This document shows positions 7,491-24,503 of a stretch of 64,000 nucleotides of DNA, in pieces. Both the position numbers and the translations under genes were made by a program. Position 1 is the first letter of the stretch. Each line of letters opens with the position of its first letter. The stretch comes from Sphingomonas sp. TDK1 (GTDB taxonomy: Bacteria; Pseudomonadota; Alphaproteobacteria; Sphingomonadales; Sphingomonadaceae), in the NCBI RefSeq assembly GCF_001650735.1, contig NZ_LXVY01000048.1:186001-250000 (forward strand). The letters are read 5' to 3'. The notes under the pieces are model-generated. The model made no database searches and was not told the DNA's origin. It was given only the letters and a program-made list of their open reading frames with translations.

Positions 7491-9785
7491 TCAGAAGCGG
7501 CCGGTCAACTGCACGCCGTAGAAGCGCGGCTCGCCCGGGATATAGGTCGGATCGTTGAAGCCGCCGCCGGTATTGCCGGCGTCCAGCAGATAGCGTTCGT
7601 TGGTCGCGTTCCGCATATAGCCCGCGATCTCATAGCGCCCGTTGGCGAAGCTCAGGCCCGCCTTGACGTTCACCAGCGTGACCTTGTCCTGCGAGATGGC
7701 TTCCTTGTTCGGGATCTCGAAGAAGATCTTGCTGCGATACGTCACGCTGGGCGTGGCGAAGACGCGGATCCCGTTGCCGACCGGCGCATCGATCGTGAAC
7801 CCCGCCGACCATTGCAGGCGCGGCTGCAGGCGGAAGCGGTTGTTGGCGTAGATGCCGTTCGACTTGGTATTGTCGATGCCCCCGTCGATGAAACCGGCAT
7901 TGCCGAACAGCATCAGCCAGTCGGTCGGGCGCAGCTGGCCCTCTGCTTCGAAGCCGAGGTTGCTGGCGGTGCCGGCGCTTTCGGTGATGCTGGTACCGAC
8001 AGGCTTGCCGGACGGATCGTTGGCGTCGGTGATGGTGCGGCTGATCTGGAAGTTGCGATACTTCTGGTAATAGACGCCGATCGAGCCGTTGAACATGCCG
8101 CGCGACAGCTTGGCGCCGCCCTCATAGTTCCACACCGTTTCCTCCGGGATGACCGGCGCGATCGCCGCGACACCCTGGTTCACCACTGGCGAGCGGCGGC
8201 CCTTCGAGATGGTGGCGTAGAGGTTGAGCGCGTCGTTCACGCGGAACAGCGCGTTGAAGCGCGGCAGGAGGGCCTGGAAGCTGTCCTGGCTCCACAGGGT
8301 GCCCTTGGTGGTGGTCTGTCCCGGGATCAGCGGGGCGCCGCTCAGCACCGATTTGGGCGCGATGGAGACATAGCCCGATTTGCGCTGCTCGATCAGGGCG
8401 CGGATGCCGGCGGTCAGCTCGAGCTGATGCACCGGGACCCAGGTCACCTCGCCGAACATCGAATATTGGTCGTTGATCCCCTTGTTGGTGAAGATCGAGC
8501 TGTACGGGATCTGGGTCGCCGCGCCCCTGGTGAGCAGCGCCGTCGCCTGCGCGGCGGTCACCACGCCGGTGGGCGAGATGCATCCCAGGGTCGGGATCAG
8601 GTTCGCGGCGCACTGCAGATAGATGCCCTCCTCCGTCGAGAAGGGGACGACCTGGCGGTTGTTCTCGTGGAACACGTTCCAGCCGAAGCTGGTGCGCACA
8701 TGGTCGCCGACATAGGCGAAGCGCGATTCATGGCTGATCTGCGAGCCATAGGCGCCCTCGGCGAATTCGAGCCACCATGCCGCCGAACCGTCCGCGTCGA
8801 ACACTTCGAGGGAGTCGAAGGAGCGATAGCCGTTGACGGTGGTGAAGCTCCAGCCCTCGCCCAGATCGTACGTCGCGGTCAGGTTCGCGTCGTAGACGTC
8901 GCGGGTGAGGCCCAGCTTGTCCTTGCCCAGAACCTGCCTGGAGAAGGGCGAACCGGAAAGATTGGCCGAGCCGAATGGATTGCCCGGCCCCTCGGACGTC
9001 GCAAAACGCTTGGAAATGAACGGCGTACCGCTATTTCGCTGACGATCGTAGGTGACAATCAGGTCGACAGTCAGCGCCGAACCCGGCCTATACCGCACCG
9101 ACGCGCGTAGGCCGAGCTGGTTCTGCGCGTACAGGTCACCCTGCACTGTCGATAGGTTGTGGACATACCCGTCGCGCTTCTTCCATTCGCCGGCCACGCG
9201 CGCCGCGATCACATCGTTGCCGACATTGAGGTGCCCGCCTACCAGATAGGCGTTGTAGTTACCGTAGCCCGCAGTGACTTCGCCCGAGACACCAGGCTTC
9301 GGACGCGCGGAGATGATGCTGACCGCGCCGATTGTTGAAGCGGTGCCGAACAGCGTCGCTTGCGGGCCTTTCACCACTTCGATCCGGTCGACATCGTAAA
9401 TCGCCTGATAGGCGCCGCGCGACCGCGAGATGTCGACGCCGTTATAGTAGAGCGTGACGCGCGCCGCCTGCTGCGCCGAACCGCTGTCCGAGGTGATGCC
9501 GCGGATAACGATACCTGGATTATTGGCGCTTTGTTCCTGAATGTTGAGACCGGGTACATATGCAGCCATCTCGTCGAGGTCGTCGACGCCGAGACGCTTC
9601 ATCTGCTCCTGCGTCACGGCTGTGATCGTAATTGGCACGTCGCGCAGCTTCTGCTCAAACTTCTGCGCGGTGACGATGATGTCGCCGCCCGTTCCGCCTT
9701 CTTGCACAATCTGCTGCGCGTGGACCGCCGTGGCCGAGACCGTGGCGAGCAACAGCGTGATAAGACCCGTTTTCTTGTAGTGCAT
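7491..9785 (-). CDS. TonB-dependent outer-membrane receptor
   Basis: 764-aa TonB-dependent receptor. A signal peptide (LLLATVSATAVHAQ) is followed by a TonB-box-like segment (DIIVTAQK) and a plug domain with the characteristic VVKGPQATLFG motif near residue 140. A long beta-barrel then ends in an aromatic C-terminus (FYGVQLTGRF). Such receptors import siderophores, vitamins or oligosaccharides using the proton-motive force through TonB-ExbBD; nothing here fixes the substrate. An AGGGAGG Shine-Dalgarno precedes ATG 9785. It is flanked by an acyltransferase gene 109 bases upstream on the same strand and ends at a strong terminator. Confidence 0.93.
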   Translation of the reverse strand: MHYKKTGLITLLLATVSATAVHAQQIVQEGGTGGDIIVTAQKFEQKLRDVPITITAVTQEQMKRLGVDDLDEMAAYVPGLNIQEQSANNPGIVIRGITSDSGSAQQAARVTLYYNGVDISRSRGAYQAIYDVDRIEVVKGPQATLFGTASTIGAVSIISARPKPGVSGEVTAGYGNYNAYLVGGHLNVGNDVIAARVAGEWKKRDGYVHNLSTVQGDLYAQNQLGLRASVRYRPGSALTVDLIVTYDRQRNSGTPFISKRFATSEGPGNPFGSANLSGSPFSRQVLGKDKLGLTRDVYDANLTATYDLGEGWSFTTVNGYRSFDSLEVFDADGSAAWWLEFAEGAYGSQISHESRFAYVGDHVRTSFGWNVFHENNRQVVPFSTEEGIYLQCAANLIPTLGCISPTGVVTAAQATALLTRGAATQIPYSSIFTNKGINDQYSMFGEVTWVPVHQLELTAGIRALIEQRKSGYVSIAPKSVLSGAPLIPGQTTTKGTLWSQDSFQALLPRFNALFRVNDALNLYATISKGRRSPVVNQGVAAIAPVIPEETVWNYEGGAKLSRGMFNGSIGVYYQKYRNFQISRTITDANDPSGKPVGTSITESAGTASNLGFEAEGQLRPTDWLMLFGNAGFIDGGIDNTKSNGIYANNRFRLQPRLQWSAGFTIDAPVGNGIRVFATPSVTYRSKIFFEIPNKEAISQDKVTLVNVKAGLSFANGRYEIAGYMRNATNERYLLDAGNTGGGFNDPTYIPGEPRFYGVQLTGRF

Positions 9786-9894
9786 AATTTGCCTCCCTGG
9801 TTGGGGAAGCGGTTGGCCGGCGACTGTTAAGGCGTCACTGCATTACGACCACAAATTTGTGGCACGCCGATGATAGCTGCGTGACCGACCCACG

Positions 9895-10989
9895 TCAGTT
9901 GAAGCGGCTCTGCCATGGGCGCCGCGCCAAAAGGATTCGCCGGAACGCCTGCGCAGGTTTCTCCACGAAGTGCCACGAGAAGGCTGCGAACGGCACGGCG
10001 GTAAAAAAGGTCGCGACCGCCAGGACATGCGGTTCGATATGCGGGACCGTCGTACGATACAGCTGCATAATCGGCATGCCATAGATGTACATGCCAAAAG
10101 AGTAGTCCGGGAGCACATGTGCGTCCGGCAGAGCGCGCACGCCCAAGAAACCGATGCACAGGACCAAGTAGAAAACGGCAAATGCCCGAACCACGTCACC
10201 AAAGAAATATGTGCGACTTACGTAAACCAACACCAACGCCACCACCGCGCCCCACCAGGAGAGCCGGATACGATCACGATTGGCGTAGGCGGCAGCTCCG
10301 ATAAAAAAGGCCGTCCAAAGCCGCAGCACCTGCTCCGGAAAATAGACATGAGCGTTCCTGCTAACCTCGAACCAATGGTGAACCGAAGGATATTTGAACA
10401 CCAACGCACTCGTAACTAATAATGGCAATATAATAACCTTCATTATACGCCGCGTTAATAATTGCATCCCTGCTAACATCGTAATAGCAATGTAACAACT
10501 CACCTCCCATCGAATGGTCCATAGTGAACCATTTATCACGCAAGGAGCTCCTGAATCAATATCCGAACAATATACACCACTTAGATAATAGCTAGGCATC
10601 AGCAACTGGTTACCAAACACAAAGGAAATCGTCGCATGACCGCACACATATTCTACTAGTGAAAAAATGGTGAAGGGGAAGAAGATTGCGGTGACTATCA
10701 AGCACATACTCAACATGCCGGGCCAGATGCGCAGGAAGCGCGCGAGCGCGAAGGCGCCGATCGACGGATTACGCTCCAGGCTGCGGTACATCAGGAAGCC
10801 CGATAGAGAGAAGAACCCATTCACCGCGAGCCACGAAATCTGCTTGCCGAACAGCGCCGCCGTCTCGTCCACCGCGCCCATGGACTCAACCGCGTGCGTG
10901 TAAATGACCGCACTCGCCAATAAAAGGCGCACCAATGTCAGGTTGTTACGATCCGCCCGAAGCAGATCGTCCGTTATATACAAGGCCAT
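9895..10989 (-). CDS. Acyltransferase family 3 (OafA/YrhL-like) membrane protein
   Basis: About 364-aa multi-pass membrane O-acyltransferase that typically acetylates sugars of surface polysaccharides or antigens. The N-terminus contains RLLLASAVIYTHAVES, the family signature that carries the conserved His, followed by SGFLMYRSLERN and RFLRIWPGM. Further hydrophobic segments continue to the C-terminal FVEKPAQAFRRIL. Start ATG 10989 has GGGGGACT upstream; the frame extends to 11163 without a better start. The middle of the gene (about 10380-10680) is markedly richer in A/T than all neighbours, which suggests acquisition by transfer. It sits between the TonB receptor and the rpoB promoter, facing away from rpoB. 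Confidence 0.86.
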   Translation of the reverse strand: MALYITDDLLRADRNNLTLVRLLLASAVIYTHAVESMGAVDETAALFGKQISWLAVNGFFSLSGFLMYRSLERNPSIGAFALARFLRIWPGMLSMCLIVTAIFFPFTIFSLVEYVCGHATISFVFGNQLLMPSYYLSGVYCSDIDSGAPCVINGSLWTIRWEVSCYIAITMLAGMQLLTRRIMKVIILPLLVTSALVFKYPSVHHWFEVSRNAHVYFPEQVLRLWTAFFIGAAAYANRDRIRLSWWGAVVALVLVYVSRTYFFGDVVRAFAVFYLVLCIGFLGVRALPDAHVLPDYSFGMYIYGMPIMQLYRTTVPHIEPHVLAVATFFTAVPFAAFSWHFVEKPAQAFRRILLARRPWQSRFN

Positions 10990-11252
10990 TGAGAGTCCCC
11001 CCGAACACTCGTCGACCAACCAAACCCGAGTCGACAGGCTCAGTACATACCCAGCAGTTCTATACCTGACCAGTACTACCCGAACGTACTCGACATCTTC
11101 ACCGCCGAAGAACAGCCGGCCACCCAACTGAAAACGTTTCCAGTCCCATCTTCCGATCCACACAACCCTGAACGCCGCCGGCAGAAAACACCTCCTCCAC
11201 TACCACTGGATAGCCACCCACCGCCGCCGGCCACACGACCCCGCGTGCCCCT

Positions 11253-11281
11253 TTGACATCCCCCGCCCCCTTCCCTATATC
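11253..11281 (+). promoter_or_regulatory. Sigma-70-type promoter for rpoBC
   Basis: TTGACA (11253-11258), a 17-base spacer and TATATC (11276-11281) give a near-consensus housekeeping promoter about 200 bases before rpoB. It is the best promoter-like match in the 489-base gap between 10989 and 11479. The rest of that gap is C-rich untranslated leader with no gene that I can support. It implies that rpoBC is transcribed independently of rplJL. Confidence 0.7.
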
Positions 11282-11478
11282 CCCGCTCTGGCCCTCCGAT
11301 CGGGAAATGACGCGCCGTCGCGCAGCGCATCGTACGAATGGATCGGAACGGCTTGTCAGACGCCTGTAGAGCTGCCGAATCCCGAACATGGGGTCGCGCG
11401 GCTTTTCGGCGTCGCTTTGCACGTCCTGGCTCCCGGACAGGGGCACCGAGTTTACGGCTGACGAGGCAACACACACCT

Positions 11479-15633
<4,155 letters not shown>

Positions 15634-15648
15634 GGGACCGGCGCCCTT

Positions 15649-15731
15649 CCTTCCCCCCGGGAAGGAGGGGCCGCCAGCCGCCTGCCGACGAAAGACATCC
15701 CCTCCCCTAGCCCCTTCCGTACGCGGAAGGG
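15649..15731 (+). other. Paired hairpins in the rpoB-rpoC spacer
   Basis: Two inverted repeats fill the spacer. CCTTCCC (15649-15655) pairs with GGGAAGG (15659-15665). CCCTTCCG (15712-15719) and CGGAAGGG (15724-15731) enclose a TACG loop. Neither is followed by a T-tract, so they are not obvious terminators. They could be an extragenic palindromic repeat or an RNA-processing/attenuation structure in the rpoBC message. The second ends only a few bases before the rpoC ribosome-binding region (GGAG at about 15736). Confidence 0.5.
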
Positions 15732-15746
15732 CGATGGAGTGAAGAA

Positions 15747-20030
<4,284 letters not shown>

Positions 20031-20078
20031 TCCGCTCCGTTCGGGGGCTCCCAGCCTGACCGAGCGTGACACGAACAG

Positions 20079-20112
20079 AGCCGCCGTCCGGGATACCGGG
20101 CGGCGGCTTTTT
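20079..20112 (+). terminator. Rho-independent terminator after rpoC
   Basis: AGCCGCCGTCCGG (20079-20091) pairs with CCGGGCGGCGGCT (20096-20108), with one G-T wobble and a four-base loop, followed by TTTT. It ends the rpoBC transcript. Confidence 0.9.
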
Positions 20113-20134
20113 CATGGCTGCTATTCCACCCGCG

Positions 20135-21286
20135 TCAGAAACTGATGGTAAGCCGCAACATGCTCACCAAGACACCGCGAGCCTTTTCCACGCCCCCGCG
20201 ATCGGTGATGAACTGAAGGTCAGGCTGAACTGTCAGCCACTTGGCAAGCTTGTCCGAATAGGTCAGCTCGAACGTGGTTTCCGCCCGGGCGGGCCGCACG
20301 CCCTGATCGAGCAACATCGTCCGGAACCCGCGGGTGGTCGTACCTCGGCTCACGCCGAGCGACGCCTGGGAATCGGGTCGCCCGGCGAAGAGATGTTCCG
20401 CCAGAACGCCCACTTGCCATCCGCCTTGGAACGGCGTGGTTGACCCGCCCGAAAGGCCCGCGCGCCCGAAGGCGGTTACGGTGGGCCTGCCCTCCCCACC
20501 CAGCAACTGCACGTCGCCGATCACATAGCCGCCGTGATCGCGGCGCTGGATCGCCGCACCGTCCATGTCGACCGCGGTATAGTCGTCATGCATCTTGCTG
20601 TAGCGCCAGTAGCCCGCGCCTAGCTTGAATCCCGGCCGCTCGACCCCTGCCTCCCCGATCAGCAGCACGCCGTCCCGGAAGCTGAAATCGACGCCCTCCG
20701 GATCGCCAAGGCAGCCGGCCGATCCGTTGAGTACGGCGGCACGCAGATAGGCCACCTCACCAAACCGATGTTCCACTCGCACCGTCAGGGCAGTGGACGG
20801 GAAGATCGAAGGGCCGTTCGGTCCCGAGGCCGCCAGTTCGGACCCTGCACCAAAAGACGGCGAGATCAGCAGCCCCGCCGACGCATTCGTGTAGAATTCG
20901 CTGTTGAGATCATACACACCGCTGCGCACCGTGGTGTTCGTGCCGACGCGTTGCTCTATCCACGCCTCGAACAGACGCAAATGGTGGCTCGCGACCTCGA
21001 TATTGTCGACGCCCTGCAGCGTCCCGGCAGCGTCATTGGGCCGGCCGCCCATGGTGCTCATGACGTGCACATGCGCCCGGGCCCCCTTCCAGCCGACGAG
21101 CCGCGCAAGATCGGCATCCGCGGTCAGGTCCGTATCGTCCAGCACGAAGGCACGATCGCGATCCGGGCCCCGCGCAACACTGGCGATGTCGATCGTCTCT
21201 ACCAAATGCACGTCGATCACGCTCTGGGAATATACGTATGTCGGCCATGTACACGCTGCCACAATGGCGCAAATAAGTCGCTTCAT
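20135..21286 (-). CDS. OprB-family carbohydrate porin
   Basis: Outer-membrane porin of 383 aa. It has a signal peptide (CAIVAACTWPTYVYSQ), then regions typical of OprB porins: YTNASAGLLISPSFG, SIFPSTALTVRVEHRF and a C-terminal beta-strand ending in Phe (MLRLTISF). OprB porins let sugars and other small solutes diffuse across the outer membrane. The family is often longer, so this is a rather short member. It faces the rpoC terminator and is divergent from the MCP-like gene at 21416. No sugar-use genes lie beside it, so the substrate is unknown. Confidence 0.82.
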   Translation of the reverse strand: MKRLICAIVAACTWPTYVYSQSVIDVHLVETIDIASVARGPDRDRAFVLDDTDLTADADLARLVGWKGARAHVHVMSTMGGRPNDAAGTLQGVDNIEVASHHLRLFEAWIEQRVGTNTTVRSGVYDLNSEFYTNASAGLLISPSFGAGSELAASGPNGPSIFPSTALTVRVEHRFGEVAYLRAAVLNGSAGCLGDPEGVDFSFRDGVLLIGEAGVERPGFKLGAGYWRYSKMHDDYTAVDMDGAAIQRRDHGGYVIGDVQLLGGEGRPTVTAFGRAGLSGGSTTPFQGGWQVGVLAEHLFAGRPDSQASLGVSRGTTTRGFRTMLLDQGVRPARAETTFELTYSDKLAKWLTVQPDLQFITDRGGVEKARGVLVSMLRLTISF

Positions 21287-21415
21287 ACCAACAGTCCCGC
21301 TACTCCCCTCGAGAAGGTTTTAGGATGAATGACTCTACTTCATGAAATCTTGTCTATAATTTTTCTGGAGAGGACACAGCATTTCGGGGCCGTGTCGGGT
21401 GCTTGGAGCAATCGC

Positions 21416-23203
21416 GTGCAGTCGATAGCAAATTCAACCAGAAAACTGACAACCGCCATCATTCTGCTGTTCCTGCTTTGTGGGGGCACCGGGATCGTTT
21501 CCTCCTGGCTGCTCAGTAGCGCGCTGGAACGGCAGTCGGTGGCGTCGGGCTTGCTCCGCAACCATATGGAAGCGGACATGATGCACGATGCCGTGCGCAG
21601 CGACGTGCTGGCCATTCTGGCCGCGAGCGACTCCGCCATCGGCATCAAGCAGGAGGAGGTGCGCAAGGATCTTGAGGAGCATCTGGGCACCCTGCGCACG
21701 CGCATCGCGGAAGATGTCGCGTTCAAGGGAAATCCAGCGATCGAAGCCGCTGCGGCGAAGGTCGGCGGACCAATGGTCGCGTATGCCGATGCCGCCAAGC
21801 AGATCGCCGCGACGGCGACGGGCAACCTGGGAACTGCGAAGCAGATGCTGCCGGCCTTCTTCAAGCAATTCTCCGTTCTGGAAGAGTCGATGGCTGCCGC
21901 ATCAGACGCGATCGAGAAGCATTCCGACGCAACCGCGCGCGCGGGCCTCACCCTCGAATGGATCACCATTGGCCTGCTGGTCGCGACATTGGCCGCCGCG
22001 GTAGGCGGGGCGCTCTACGCGGGCCGGCTTGCCAATCGTCGGCTCGTCCATCCGCTGATCGCGCTCTCCGACACGGTAGGCCGGCTGCTCACCGCTCCCG
22101 GCACCCCCCTGCCGGAAACGGATCGGCAAGATGAACTGGGCGCCCTTGCCCGCGCGATCGCCGCGTTCAGCCAGCAGGTGGATTCCGCCAACGCCGAAAA
22201 GCAGGCGACGACCGAGCTGATCGTGGACACCGTCGGCTCGGGCCTGCGTAGCCTCGCGGGGGGCGACCTGACGACTCGCGTGGACGCCCAGCTGCAAGGT
22301 CCGTTCGCGCGGCTGAAGCAGGACTTCAACACTGCTGTCGACAGCCTGCGCGCGCTGATCACGTCAGTACATGGCGGCGCCGGATCGCTGCGTCGCGCGT
22401 CGACCGAGATCACCGCCGCGGCGGAGGATCTGGCACGGCGCACCGAAGCGAATGCCGCGAGCCTGGAGACAACGACGGCGGAGGTCACCCAGATCGACGA
22501 GCGGCTGAAGACGTCGGTTCGCGCGGCCAGCGAAACGGTGGGTCGCGCCGATCAGACGATCGAGGCGGTCAGCTCCGGCCGCGCGCGCGTCAGCAGCGCG
22601 GTGACGGCGATGAGCCGCGTCTCCGAGAGCGCCAAGGGCATCGATGCGGTGATCGAGGGGCTCGACAAGATCGCGTTCCAGACTCGTGTTCTCGCCATGA
22701 ACGCCGCCGTCGAGGCGGGCCGCGCCGGGGAAGCAGGACGCGGCTTCGCCGTGGTCGCCGACCTCGTCTCGGCGCTGGCGATGCGGGCCGAGGAAGAAGC
22801 CGGCCGCGCACGCGACCAGCTCACCGTGACGCAGGTGGAGATCGGCACTGCCGTCGCGGCCGTCGAGGATGTCGACGGCGCGTTCACCTCCATCTCCGAA
22901 AACGCCCAGTCCGTGCACAAGCTGCTCGGTCAGGTGGCCGCGGATAACCGGGTGCAGTCGGAGTCGATCTCCCGCCTCAGCGAAACGATCCGGGTGATGG
23001 ACCATTCGACCCAGCAGAACGCCGCAATGGTGGAGCAGACCTCCGCTGCCGCACGCAACCTGATGGCGGAGATCGGGCAGCTGGTCGAGCAGGCCGGCCA
23101 GTTCCGCATCGATGCCGGCATGGCCCGGGCGCTCCCCCGTGCGGCTGACGCCGCGCTCCCCGTCGCCAGCGTTGCGGCGGTGGACGAGGCGGAGTGGGTC
23201 TAG
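21416..23203 (+). CDS. Methyl-accepting chemotaxis-like transducer
   Basis: About 595 aa. One N-terminal transmembrane helix (TAIILLFLLCGGTGIVSSWL), a periplasmic helical sensor (about residues 30-180), a second transmembrane helix (WITIGLLVATLAAAVGGALY), a HAMP-like linker and a long MCP signalling coiled coil follow. The hairpin tip is recognisable but diverged: KIAFQTRVLAMNAAVEAGRAGE then GRGFAVVADLVSALA, where canonical tips have EQTNLLALNAAIEAARAGE-type sequence. GTG 21416 has GGAG at the correct distance and gives a standard short cytoplasmic start; ATG 21329 would add 29 residues. No che or flagellar genes are in the window, so it may control something other than swimming. Its stop shares a CTAG with the convergent modC stop. 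Confidence 0.85.
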   Translation: MQSIANSTRKLTTAIILLFLLCGGTGIVSSWLLSSALERQSVASGLLRNHMEADMMHDAVRSDVLAILAASDSAIGIKQEEVRKDLEEHLGTLRTRIAEDVAFKGNPAIEAAAAKVGGPMVAYADAAKQIAATATGNLGTAKQMLPAFFKQFSVLEESMAAASDAIEKHSDATARAGLTLEWITIGLLVATLAAAVGGALYAGRLANRRLVHPLIALSDTVGRLLTAPGTPLPETDRQDELGALARAIAAFSQQVDSANAEKQATTELIVDTVGSGLRSLAGGDLTTRVDAQLQGPFARLKQDFNTAVDSLRALITSVHGGAGSLRRASTEITAAAEDLARRTEANAASLETTTAEVTQIDERLKTSVRAASETVGRADQTIEAVSSGRARVSSAVTAMSRVSESAKGIDAVIEGLDKIAFQTRVLAMNAAVEAGRAGEAGRGFAVVADLVSALAMRAEEEAGRARDQLTVTQVEIGTAVAAVEDVDGAFTSISENAQSVHKLLGQVAADNRVQSESISRLSETIRVMDHSTQQNAAMVEQTSAAARNLMAEIGQLVEQAGQFRIDAGMARALPRAADAALPVASVAAVDEAEWV

Positions 23204-23814
23204 TCGCCGAACAATATGATACGGTCGCCCAGCCGCTCCGCCTCGTCGCGATCATGGGTGACGAGCAGGATCGGCAGTCCGACCCCGTCGCGCAGCCGCT
23301 CGAGCAGGGCCAGGATCTCCTCGCGCCGCGGGCGGTCCAGCGCGGCGAGGGGCTCGTCCAATAGCAGGAAAGCGGGGTCGGTAAGCAGCGCGCGGCCGAT
23401 CGCGACGCGCTTGGCCTCGCCGCCGGACAGCGTTCGCGGCCAGCGATCAAGCAGATGGGCGATGCCTAGCAGCGCGATCACGCCGTCGACATCGACCGCC
23501 GCATCCTTTCGCCAGCCATAGAGAAGATTGGCGCGCGCGCGCAGGTGCGGGAACAGCCGCGGCTCCTGAAACACATAGCCGGCCCGTCGCGCCTCCGGCT
23601 TCAGGTCCACGCCGCTGGCCGAATCGAACAGCGTGCGATCGCAGATGCGGATATGCCCGGCATCCGGCCGCAACAGCCCCGCGACCATGTTGAGGACGCT
23701 GCTCTTGCCCGCGCCGGACGGGCCGAACAGCACGGTGACGCCCGCCCGCGGCTCGATCCGGCAGGCGATCTCGGTTTCACCGAGTCGGCGGCGCACGTCG
23801 ATGTCAAAGGACAT
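23200..23814 (-). CDS. modC: Molybdate ABC transporter ATP-binding protein (short form)
   Basis: ATPase of the ModABC molybdate importer, 204 aa. Walker A is GPSGAGKS, the Q-loop region FQEPRLFPHL, the signature LSGGEAKRVAIGRALL, Walker B FLLLDEPLAAL, and the switch His is in LVTHDRDEAE. Usual ModC proteins carry an additional C-terminal Mop/TOBE molybdate-binding domain of over 100 residues; this one ends just after the nucleotide-binding domain (ILFGD). The overlap of its start with the end of modB and the complete modAB set make the assignment firm at the level of a molybdate/tungstate-type transporter. Confidence 0.87.
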   Translation of the reverse strand: MSFDIDVRRRLGETEIACRIEPRAGVTVLFGPSGAGKSSVLNMVAGLLRPDAGHIRICDRTLFDSASGVDLKPEARRAGYVFQEPRLFPHLRARANLLYGWRKDAAVDVDGVIALLGIAHLLDRWPRTLSGGEAKRVAIGRALLTDPAFLLLDEPLAALDRPRREEILALLERLRDGVGLPILLVTHDRDEAERLGDRIILFGD

Positions 23815-24493
23815 GCGTGCCCCGCCCCGTCCGTCGCGCTACCAGTTCCGATCCCACCAGCGCGACCAGCGCGAGCAGCACCGATACGGCGGCCAGCCGA
23901 AGCACCTGCCCCTCGCCGCCCGGCACCTGCAGCGCCGAATAGATGGCGAGCGGCAACGTCTGCGTTTCCCCCGGCACGTTGGAAACGAAGGAAATGGTGG
24001 CGCCGAACTCTCCCAGCGCCCGCGCGAAGCCGAGCACCAGCCCAGCCAGTACGCCGGGCAGCGCCAGCGGCAGCGTCACGGTGGCGAAGGTCCGCCACGG
24101 CCCTGCGCCGAGGCTGCGCGCGGCCTGCTCCAGCTGTCGATCCACCGATTCCAGCGACAGCCGGATCGCCCGCACCATCAGCGGCAGCGCCATCACCCCG
24201 GCCGCGATCGCCGCGCCGCTCCAGCGGAACAACACGGTGACGCCGAACCAGCGCTCCAGCACCCCACCGATCGGTCCGGCGGGCGCGAAGGCCAGCAACA
24301 GAATCCACCCGGTCACTACCGGCGGGACCACCAGCGGCAGATGCACCAGCGCGTCGAGCAGCACCTTGCCGGGGAAGCGCGCGCGCGCGAGCAGCCAGGC
24401 AAGCGCGAACGCCACGGGCAGCACCGTGAGCACCGCCACGCCCCCTACCTTCAGCGACAGGAGCACGATGCCCCACTCCTCGCCGCTCAGCAC
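23804..24493 (-). CDS. modB: Molybdate ABC transporter permease
   Basis: Inner-membrane permease, about 230 aa, with five to six hydrophobic helices and the EAA-type loop that contacts the ATPase (EQAARSLGAGPWRTFATVTLP). The block FARALGEFGATISFVSN is characteristic of ModB/CysT-type permeases. GTG 24493 is chosen because it follows the modA stop by 10 bases; the frame extends to 24583 inside modA with no better start. It is the middle gene of modA-modB-modC, all on the minus strand. Oxyanion specificity (molybdate, possibly tungstate) is inferred from the modA neighbour. Confidence 0.9.
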   Translation of the reverse strand: MLSGEEWGIVLLSLKVGGVAVLTVLPVAFALAWLLARARFPGKVLLDALVHLPLVVPPVVTGWILLLAFAPAGPIGGVLERWFGVTVLFRWSGAAIAAGVMALPLMVRAIRLSLESVDRQLEQAARSLGAGPWRTFATVTLPLALPGVLAGLVLGFARALGEFGATISFVSNVPGETQTLPLAIYSALQVPGGEGQVLRLAAVSVLLALVALVGSELVARRTGRGTHVL

Positions 24494-24503
24494 GCGGCGA
24501 TGC

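Noticed and set aside
7443..9110. Long plus-strand frame across the first TonB receptor gene
   Set aside because: Antisense shadow of a well-supported receptor. The same applies to 44324-46186, 4102-5844, 29955-31793, 41045-42697 and 32471-33985.
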